This document shows, piece after piece, positions 56,353 through 64,000 of a stretch of DNA of 64,000 bases (positions are counted from its first letter, which is position 1; every line of letters begins with the position of its first letter). The notes beneath the pieces are model-generated. The model did not search any database. It was not told where the DNA came from and saw only the letters and a list, made by a program, of their open reading frames with translations. This DNA comes from Achatina immaculata (Eukaryota > Mollusca > Gastropoda > Stylommatophora > Achatinidae), in the NCBI GenBank assembly GCA_009760885.1, contig CM019708.1:16312090-16376089 (forward strand), written 5' to 3'. Both the position numbers and the translations under genes were made by a program.

Positions 56353-57667
56353 CTATCGTTTACATTCAAAAGCATTTATGTGTTTCTCAGCTGTTTTGTT
56401 AAGTGTCCAGGTCCCACAGGCATATGTCGCGATGGGAAAAATGCATGCCCTTAAAAATCTTATTTTTGTAGTTCTGTCTGTTTCTCTCCACAGATTCTTT
56501 AGTTGTTTTACTTTCTGAAGAACGATAAATGTCCTCCTTTTAATTTCCCTCATTGTATCTTCATTATTAGTTAGCAATGATCCAAGATATTTAAAACTTT
56601 CCACTTCTTCCAGTTTTTCCTCATTGATATACATTTCAGCTGCCTTGTTTGTTTTGTCAGTTGTCATCAATTTAGTTTTATTCGCATTAAGATAGAGGTT
56701 TTGCACTTCACTATTCTTACAGACTGACATAATTAGTTTTTCCATTCCTTTTTGTGTTGTGAACAGTAATACTGTGTCATCACCATATCTAATCTCTGGT
56801 ATTTCATAACCTCCAATTTTTATTGCATCGTAATATTCTTTGCCTACATCTTCTCTAACATTCCTCATGATAGTTTCAGTATACAAGTTAAATAAGTAGG
56901 GTGACAATATGCACCCCTGACGGACCCCTTGTTTTATGTCAAACCAACTTGTTGTTTCACCATTTATTCTTACTGCTGCTTGTTGGTCTAGATACAGCAG
57001 TGATGTTAATTGTATCAAATGTGTTGGAAATCCCATTTTTTCCATTATTTCCCAAAGTTTCTGGTGTTATACACAATCAAATACCTTTGAGTAGTCTATA
57101 AAGGCTAAATATAGATTCACATTAAACTCTCTGCATTTCTCTATTATTAATCTTAGATTGAATATATGATCTCTTGATTCTCTCCCTTGCCTGAAACCAG
57201 CTTGGACCATCTTGACTTTTTCTATTTTCTTACGATTTCTACCCATTATTATTTTTAACAGAATTTTACTGGCATGACTAATCAGGGCAACAGCTCTGTA
57301 GTTTGTGCATAATTTCAGTTTACTCTTTCTTTTGTGACAGTGATATGAATACAGTTGTTTTCAATTCTTTTGGCCAAATACCTGAATGTCATATCTTTAT
57401 ACATAGTGAATGATAGATTGTTGCACATTCCTTTCCTCCTGCTTTAATCAGTTCAGCTGTTATCTCATTACATCCTGGTGATTTAGCATTTTTCAGATTC
57501 ATTATTGCCCATAAAACTTCTTCAATTGTCGGTTCGGGTTCTTTCTCCACCAATAATAATTCACACTGTTGATTTCTGTTTCCACAGTCGGCTGTTTCAT
57601 ACATTCCCCTGCAATATTCCTTCCATCTTTCTAGAATTTCCTCTGTCTCTATCAAGGTATTCCCCAT
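56353..57667 (-). pseudogene. LINE D reverse transcriptase, first copy (broken)
   Basis: Reads MGNTLIETEEILERWKEY, LKNAKSPGCNEITAELIKAG, a frame break, NYRAVALISHASKILLKIIM, VQAGFRQGRESRDHIF, motif A AFIDYSKVFDCV followed by a stop, then an open frame 57045-56353: SLLYLDQQAAVRINGE, motif B GVRQGCILSPYLFNLY, catalytic RYGDDTVLLF (56790-56776; Ala of YADD is Gly), SFKYLGSLLTNNEDTMREIK and FPIATYACGTWTLN. Both Asp are kept. The same region in the second copy has YADD. Confidence 0.9.
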
Positions 57668-57750
57668 CTAGTCACAAATTACATTTAATTTAAGTGTGAC
57701 ATTTCTCGTCAATGTGTTCATTTCTTTAAACATTTCACTCTCTCTTCCAC

Positions 57751-58046
57751 ACTTCTGATGTCCTCGTATTCTCTCACAATGTCTGTCACGTGACATAATA
57801 ATAAAGTGTCGAGTGTGTCGTACGACTGGCTGGAAGTGTGATGTCAAAGGGAGAGAGATGCATGGCGGCCACTAGCAATGTGTGTCTGTTGTACAAGTTG
57901 TTGCTAATCTTGTGTACTGGCCTTCATCACATACATTAAATAGGGCGACGTTTGAAGTAATAAGTGACAGTTTGTTCCGTAACTGATGAGAGAATAAAAT
58001 GATCTGACACTGATATGTGAAATCTAGTTTTTCTGTGACAACTTCC
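57751..58046. other. Unassigned sequence
   Basis: No feature recognised. Confidence 0.4.
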
Positions 58047-58415
58047 TGTGTGTGCTCTATTGAGAACCTCCCTACATGTATGTGCTCTGTTGAGAACCTC
58101 CCTACATGTGTGTGCTCTGTTGAGAACCTACCTACATGTGTGTGCTCTGTTGAGAACCTACCTACATGTGTGTGCTCTGTTGAGAACCTACCTACGTGTG
58201 TGCTCTGTTAAGAAGAACATCCCTACATGTGTGTGCTCTGTTAAGAAGAACCTCCCTACTTGTGTGTGCTCTGTTGAGAACCTCCCTACTTGTGTGTGCA
58301 CTGTTAAGAAGAACCTCCCTACATGTGTGTGCTCTGTTGAGAACCTACCTACATGTGTGTGCTCTGTTGAGAACCTCCCTACATGTGTGTGCTCTGTTGA
58401 GAACCTACCTACATA
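58047..58415. repeat. 30/33-bp minisatellite, about 12 copies
   Basis: The unit is GTGTGCTCTGTTGAGAACCT followed by CCCTACATGT, with a variant in which GTTGAGAAC is replaced by GTTAAGAAGAAC. Confidence 0.93.
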
Positions 58416-58884
58416 ACTTACACCATGATACATCGTGAAGCGTTATTATCATTAGAATAACACTGCAGGTATGACTTTTCGCTTTTGGAAACTTCATATT
58501 TGAGAAGTTAACTATGCTCATTTCAGTACAACTGATGGCATTAACTGAAATTCTGCTCTGTACAATTACTTGAGAGTATTGGTTGGGTTTTGTGCTTGCT
58601 GTAGTTCACTGAACACTATTAACCAAGAACATCACTGTGATTTTTGACATCTGATTTATCATCCTTGAACAATTCAATCGATCATCAAACAATTACCATC
58701 ATTAAAGTTCATTTCTGACTCTTGGAAGGTCAGACTTTGAGTGGAATGTATAAAGTCATGTGGGATTATGTGTAAAGTTCTGTGTGTAAGGCAAGAACTT
58801 GGGCTATCTCTAAAATCGTGAGTAATAATTTCAGAACTGTTGCTCGTGATGTCGCCAGAAGAATTATTGCAGAAACCAGACGCA
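58416..58884. other. Unassigned sequence
   Basis: No feature recognised. Confidence 0.4.
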
Positions 58885-59035
58885 GATCAGCTTACACCGC
58901 CAGTCATCTTATACCGTCAATAATCTTACACTGTCAGTCATCTTACACAACCAGTCATCTTACACCAACAAGTCATCTTACACTATCAGCATCTTACACC
59001 GTCAGTCATATTACACCACCAGTCACCACTCTTCT
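58885..59035. repeat. Approx. 16-bp degenerate repeat
   Basis: CAGTCATCTTACACC and close variants recur about nine times. Confidence 0.85.
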
Positions 59036-59350
59036 ATAGCTGCTTTTGATACAGATCGATGAATCATGGATGGTTTGTTACATCTCTTCCTTTCTTCACC
59101 TTCTGATGTAACTTGGGAAATTATTTTTTAGAATGTATCGTCGCCCTGCGATTTCTTTTCTTTCATCTCAAATCTCGTAGATGTTCCTTGGGGAAATCTT
59201 ATAGGGAAAGTAATTGTAGTAGTAATGTTTTAGGACTTAGTTAATAAACACTACAAGGTAGAGGTTTGATCTCAGAACTAGAGCATGCCCAGGTAAACTA
59301 ACACAGGTAAAAGGGAAGTTGAGGTTACGATCTGGTGAGAGGAGAGTGCC

Positions 59351-60081
59351 TGTTGTCATGATGTACTTCGTCATTCTGTGACCCACAAACATCATACGCT
59401 GTCCGTAACAGACAAGTTGGAATTTATGAAAAAAAAAACTTCACAGGGGCGTGTCTGTGTGAAACTTGAGTGATTTATACAGCACTGGCTCATTATGACA
59501 GTATGGTGATTTTTGGCGGGAAAAGCAGCGCGGATAAAAGGAGACCCTGGGATGTCATGGCCACATGAGCTCTACGGTTCCATACATGAGTTACAAAAAA
59601 CAGTGACATTTATCCAAGAGACAGGACTGCAGATATAGACAGACAATGCGAACGAAGAAGAAGAGTCATGGCCACAGTTGTGGTATAAATACCAGCCGGG
59701 ACTGGGAGAGATGAGAGCATAGTTAGGTTAGAGTCAAGCTTTTAGTTATGGGTTAGTCATTTGAGAACTTGGAAATGAAGTTGTGTTCATCGTAATTTGT
59801 AAGTTTCCTTATTTTCAACCATGGCTCCATTCCCATATGGCGAAGATATATTGTTCTCTCTCCGGGAAGTTTTTCTGCCATTGTGTTCTGTTTCCTGCCA
59901 TGTTGGCAGTTTTCTTGTTGTCCCTCATCCTCATAAATCATCATCCATTTTCTCATTCAATAAATTCATGCCATGAGATCTGAAAACCACCTTCTTGGTT
60001 ATTCCTCACGCCGTGAGATGTTGTCATGTTGGAAGCTTGCAGAGTTTAGTCCAGTTGTGATTTTGTTGTCTAGCGGTGGCA
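59351..60081 (+). mobile_element. Solo-LTR-like element
   Basis: Begins TGTTGTCATG and ends GGTGGCA (TG...CA). It has TATAAATA (59683-59690) and AATAAA (59957-59962) in LTR-like order. Flanked by the perfect direct repeat AGGAGAGTGCCTG (59340-59352 and 60081-60093; GGAGAGTGCC outside TG and CA), longer than the usual 4-6 bp, so assignment is tentative. Without the nested 111 bases it is about 620 bp. The second 2138-bp copy contains only its 3' part (61857-62219). No internal gag/pol is present. Confidence 0.6.
59566..59664 (+). mobile_element. LINE C 3'-end fragment, 99 bp
   Basis: Matches the last 99 bases of LINE C (20444-20542), including CAGACAATGCGAACGAAGAA. A perfect 12-bp target duplication GTCATGGCCACA flanks it (59554-59565 and 59665-59676). 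Confidence 0.93.
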
Positions 60082-61504
60082 GGAGAGTGCCTGGGATGTT
60101 GTGTTTCTAGGAGAATATCATAGAAACAAAACTTGAAGATCCATAGATCAATTTACTGAACTTGATCTGGAGAGTAAACTAACTATCAATCAGTTATGCC
60201 ACTAGACACTTTGTTAATAACGCTAATAGACGAATACTAGTTTATCTTCTATAGTTTATGACATAAAGAAACAGAGAGAAAAATTACATGTACTTGTAAC
60301 CTTTATAGTATTTCACCTGTTTCATTAACATTTCATTTATTTTTCATTAAATTTTTCTTTTTCAGTTATAAACCTCATACATGTGTTGACTTACAGGCTA
60401 TTTTAAAGGTAAGATTAAGAGTTTATCCGCTGGGTTATCTGTCTTCTAACACAGCCATCAGTAATCCGGCAAAATCACTTATCCTGTATCCCACAGGCCC
60501 CGATGATGCCGGATTAGGGATAGTCAAGTGTACATACTTCACAAAGAGAGATATTGTCTACTTGTAATATGTGTAAATATAACTTTAGTTAAACCTAAAA
60601 AGACGGAACGCCTTGTGTGTGTGTGTGTACATAGACTGGGTTATTTTTAATAATCCTCTCATCTCCGACATTGTATGGTAGAGTTGTGTTGTAGACATGA
60701 TGTGGAGTATTTGTACAATTATAATAAAGAAAACATTCTGTTCATGAACAGTTTGAAAGATTTATCTCCCGTAGCTTTTATCATTTTTATTGTTAAATTG
60801 TTCCCTGGAATATGATGACCCTGTACCAGATTTTAGCCCGTAGACTACAGAAAAGATCTGTACGTGTACCTGAAAGTGTTTACCTTAACAAAACAGTGAT
60901 AAAACATTTGTACAGCTTTTAGTAAGATAGAACATTTTTACAGCTGTTAATTAAATAAAACATGTGTACAGCTGTTAGTAAGAGTCCATTATGGGGAGAA
61001 CATGAATATCAAATATATCTCTAAAGCCAACAGAAAAACAATAAGAAGAAACCAGCCACATGTACTAGAATATAGCACAATATTTATTCTTCTTTCTAGA
61101 CATTTTGGATTTATCTTCGACGCGTAAACAAACCAACAACTTACAAATAACAATGAGAAAAAAACAACTCGAAAATATATGATATGTGAAAGTTTGAATG
61201 TTTTAAGTGGCAGCAATCTTTACTTTCTTATGTCTCTCATTGTTGGCACATTATAACAGAGAGAATTAGTTCAGTGTTTATATGTAAGCAAAACAGGGGA
61301 GATGATCAAGGTTAACTCGTTGTCTTGGTGAGAAAGACATCAATAAACAGGATCTGAAGATGTTAGAACGTGTTTTAAATATCAAACATATTGTCAAATA
61401 TTTGCCGTTTTATTGTACTATAACTGGTGGAAATATGTGCTAGCTTTAGACATTGACAGACATTTTGATATATCAGTGGGAGACGTTTTCAACTTTACGT
61501 TCTC
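60082..61504 (-). other. FReD-flanking unit, copy 3 (3' flank of the exon)
   Basis: Homologous to 1-43 plus 10626-12708. Contains the inverted repeat TAATCCGGC/GCCGGATTA (60462-60470 and 60508-60516), about three degenerate 28-bp units at 60901-60980, and an AATAAA signal on the minus strand at 61414-61409. The copy at 62220-63642 is the same. Short frames on the minus strand here are not gene-like. Confidence 0.8.
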
Positions 61505-61856
61505 TTAGACGCGTCTGATCTTCATCTCCGTGGAAGATACTGATTTAGCCAAAACTATATCCCACCATTCTACACCGCCATATGTGTCTTTACCCCACAC
61601 TCCGTTTAGGTTTGAGTGGTGGCAGCTTTTATACCACCACGCTCCCTCCAAACTTTCAGCACAACTTTGAGTGTTTAGATCATTGTCCTGGTCCGATGTG
61701 CTAAACTTCATACCATCATGGTAGGTCAGACTATCACCCGCTGTACCGCTGTAGCCACTCACTGAGAGCTTGTACATGGAGACCTCATCACCAACACTAA
61801 AGTGTGAGTAGTGAGCGAAATATTTGCTCCCAATATATTCCAAGTCAACCCTCAGC
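61505..61856 (-). pseudogene. Fibrinogen-related terminal exon (copy 3), 5' end truncated
   Basis: Minus-strand frame LRVDLEYIGSKYFAHYS to STEMKIRRV then stop (TAG/TAA region at 61505). It keeps GYSGTAGDSLTYHDG, the calcium-site DQDND, Cys in QSCAESLEG, WWYKSCHHSNLNGVWG. The tandem-duplication breakpoint falls in the Leu codon at 61856, removing GYTE and the splice acceptor. It cannot be spliced in the normal way. Same coding sequence as copy 4. Confidence 0.88.
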
Positions 61857-62219
61857 ATAGTTAGGTTAGAGTCAAGCTTTTAGTTATGGGTTAGTCATTT
61901 GAGAACTTGGAAATGAAGTTGTGTTCATCGTAATTTGTAAGTTTCCTTATTTTCAACCATGGCTCCATTCCCATATGGCGAAGATATATTGTTCTCTCTC
62001 CGGGAAGTTTTTCTGCCATTGTGTTCTGTTTCCTGCCATGTTGGCAGTTTTCTTGTTGTCCCTCATCCTCATAAATCATCATCCATTTTCTCATTCAATA
62101 AATTCATGCCATGAGATCTGAAAACCACCTTCTTGGTTATTCCTCACGCCGTGAGATGTTGTCATGTTGGAAGCTTGCAGAGTTTAGTCCAGTTGTGATG
62201 TTGTTGTCTAGCGGTGGCA

Positions 62220-63642
62220 GGAGAGTGCCTGGGATGTTGTGTTTCTAGGAGAATATCATAGAAACAAAACTTGAAGATCCATAGATCAATTTACTGAACT
62301 TGATCTGGAGAGTAAACTAACTATCAATCAGTTATGCCACTAGACACTTTGTTAATAACGCTAATAGACGAATACTAGTTTATCTTCTATAGTTTATGAC
62401 ATAAAGAAACAGAGAGAAAAATTACATGTACTTGTAACCTTTATAGTATTTCACCTGTTTCATTAACATTTCATTTATTTTTCATTAAATTTTTCTTTTT
62501 CAGTTATAAACCTCATACATGTGTTGACTTACAGGCTATTTTAAAGGTAAGATTAAGAGTTTATCCGCTGGGTTATCTGTCTTCTAACACAGCCATCAGT
62601 AATCCGGCAAAATCACTTATCCTGTATCCCACAGGCCCCGATGATGCCGGATTAGGGATAGTCAAGTGTACATACTTCACAAAGAGAGATATTGTCTACT
62701 TGTAATATGTGTAAATATAACTTTAGTTAAACCTAAAAAGACGGAACGCCTTGTGTGTGTGTGTGTACATAGACTGGGTTATTTTTAATAATCCTCTCAT
62801 CTCCGACATTGTATGGTAGAGTTGTGTTGTAGACATGATGTGGAGTATTTGTACAATTATAATAAAGAAAACATTCTGTTCATGAACAGTTTGAAAGATT
62901 TATCTCCCGTAGCTTTTATCATTTTTATTGTTAAATTGTTCCCTGGAATATGATGACCCTGTACCAGATTTTAGCCCGTAGACTACAGAAAAGATCTGTA
63001 CGTGTACCTGAAAGTGTTTACCTTAACAAAACAGTGATAAAACATTTGTACAGCTTTTAGTAAGATAGAACATTTTTACAGCTGTTAATTAAATAAAACA
63101 TGTGTACAGCTGTTAGTAAGAGTCCATTATGGGGAGAACATGAATATCAAATATATCTCTAAAGCCAACAGAAAAACAATAAGAAGAAACCAGCCACATG
63201 TACTAGAATATAGCACAATATTTATTCTTCTTTCTAGACATTTTGGATTTATCTTCGACGCGTAAACAAACCAACAACTTACAAATAACAATGAGAAAAA
63301 AACAACTCGAAAATATATGATATGTGAAAGTTTGAATGTTTTAAGTGGCAGCAATCTTTACTTTCTTATGTCTCTCATTGTTGGCACATTATAACAGAGA
63401 GAATTAGTTCAGTGTTTATATGTAAGCAAAACAGGGGAGATGATCAAGGTTAACTCGTTGTCTTGGTGAGAAAGACATCAATAAACAGGATCTGAAGATG
63501 TTAGAACGTGTTTTAAATATCAAACATATTGTCAAATATTTGCCGTTTTATTGTACTATAACTGGTGGAAATATGTGCTAGCTTTAGACATTGACAGACA
63601 TTTTGATATATCAGTGGGAGACGTTTTCAACTTTACGTTCTC
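62220..63642 (-). other. FReD-flanking unit, copy 4 (3' flank of the exon)
   Basis: Duplicate of 60082-61504. AATAAA on the minus strand at 63552-63547. Confidence 0.8.
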
Positions 63643-64000
63643 TTAGACGCGTCTGATCTTCATCTCCGTGGAAGATACTGATTTAGCCAAAACTATATCC
63701 CACCATTCTACACCGCCATATGTGTCTTTACCCCACACTCCGTTTAGGTTTGAGTGGTGGCAGCTTTTATACCACCACGCTCCCTCCAAACTTTCAGCAC
63801 AACTTTGAGTGTTTAGATCATTGTCCTGGTCCGATGTGCTAAACTTCATACCATCATGGTAGGTCAGACTATCACCCGCTGTACCGCTGTAGCCACTCAC
63901 TGAGAGCTTGTACATGGAGACCTCATCACCAACACTAAAGTGTGAGTAGTGAGCGAAATATTTGCTCCCAATATATTCCAAGTCAACCCTCAGCTCAGTG
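63643..64000 (-). CDS. Fibrinogen-related protein, terminal exon (copy 4), runs off the window
   Basis: Identical as read to copy 3 but continues upstream through TELRVDLEY to the window edge, where copy 1 has six more exon bases and the acceptor. The fibrinogen landmarks are those of copy 3 (DQDND; WWYKSCHHSNLNGVWG; end EMKIRRV). Probably an intact last exon whose other exons lie beyond 64000; the acceptor cannot be seen. Confidence 0.85.
   Translation of the reverse strand, partial: TELRVDLEYIGSKYFAHYSHFSVGDEVSMYKLSVSGYSGTAGDSLTYHDGMKFSTSDQDNDLNTQSCAESLEGAWWYKSCHHSNLNGVWGKDTYGGVEWWDIVLAKSVSSTEMKIRRV

Larger units (their letters stand above)
55268..57750 (-). mobile_element. LINE D, long copy with internal 866-bp tandem duplication
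   Basis: Minus strand. 5' part at 57750-57389 (KEMNTLTRNV, then ETEEILERWKEYCRGMYETA), fingers and motif A at 57390-57046, then two head-to-tail copies of the RT-core-to-C-terminus region (57007-56142 and about 56141-55268; offset 866). The junction is near 56142, where the C-terminal GRPK-like region runs straight into the RT core. The 3' copy also has an internal deletion of about 170 bp near 55375. Tail is (ATTC)n on the plus strand at 55267. Confidence 0.9.
59719..63994. repeat. 2138-bp direct tandem duplication carrying a FReD terminal exon
   Basis: Copy 1 is 59719-61856 and copy 2 is 61857-63994. I noticed one difference (T at 60062, G at 62200). The breakpoints share AGC. Each copy contains the LTR 3' part, the TAATCCGGC inverted repeat, the short 28-bp array remnant, the 3' flank and the FReD exon. 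Confidence 0.95.

Noticed and set aside
59753..59956. 67-codon minus-strand frame inside the LTR-like element
   Set aside because: No domain or start context; only duplicated by the 2138-bp repeat.
60989..61216. 75-codon minus-strand frame with hydrophobic segments (also 63127-63354)
   Set aside because: Lies in the 3' flank of the FReD exon; the corresponding part of copy 1 (12.2-12.5 kb) is not open over the same length, so no sign of selection.

Overview
This is animal nuclear DNA. It is AT-rich and almost entirely repetitive, and carries a few real exons of a minus-strand fibrinogen-related-domain (FReD) gene family. FReD exons, esterase-bearing CR1/L2-like LINEs, I-like LINEs with RNase H, RTE-like LINEs, Penelope-like and mariner elements, and many minisatellites together suggest a lophotrochozoan, most likely a mollusc (gastropod). 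That is inference; species cannot be assigned from sequence alone. I see no bacterial, organellar or free-virus genes and no CRISPR. A 100-base N gap (40419-40518) shows it is an assembly product.

Genes. Four copies of the last FReD coding exon lie on the minus strand: 12709-13074 (intact splice acceptor), 21820-22191 (acceptor AG changed to AT), 61505-61856 (5' end cut off by a duplication) and 63643-64000 (runs off the window). One upstream FReD exon of 40 codons with splice sites lies at 28225-28344. Its phase-0 donor fits the terminal exons at 21.8-22.2 kb and 12.7-13.1 kb, so these may be alternative last exons. No other host gene could be supported.

Layout. 1-10625: a fragment of a FReD-flanking unit interrupted by one LINE ('B1', about 10.6 kb). 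B1 itself carries a nested LINE A, a 66-bp array inside its endonuclease ORF, a 1501-bp tandem duplication and a U2-snRNA-headed SINE. 10626-13074: rest of that FReD unit with a 28-bp minisatellite. 13.6-15.2 kb: GC-rich unclassified repeat block. 15.55-20.54 kb: LINE C (I-like, RNase H) with two nested LINE pieces and a clean 12-bp target duplication. 20.5-22.2 kb: repeats and the second FReD terminal exon. 23-26 kb: minisatellites and LINE D pieces. 27.2-33.2 kb: LINE E copies, FReD internal exon, mariner. 33.2-34.1 kb: minisatellites. 34.1-39.5 kb: LINE B2, a far better preserved relative of B1. 39.6-50.9 kb: LINE F/G/E/D tails, SINEs and long minisatellites (31, 47, 25, 41, 30 and 36 bp units and trinucleotides). 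52.3-52.9 kb: 34-bp array. 53.1-54.9 kb: Penelope-like element. 55.3-57.75 kb: duplicated LINE D. 58-59 kb: small arrays. 59.3-64 kb: solo-LTR-like element and two tandem 2138-bp copies containing the FReD exon.

LINE names A to G are local labels. Nearly all open reading frames are broken retroelement pieces or read-through of minisatellites whose unit length is a multiple of three. The history can be layered from target-site duplications: FReD unit, then LINE B1, then LINE A and the SINE inside it; separately LINE C inside a 40-bp array, then LINE A and LINE D inside LINE C.
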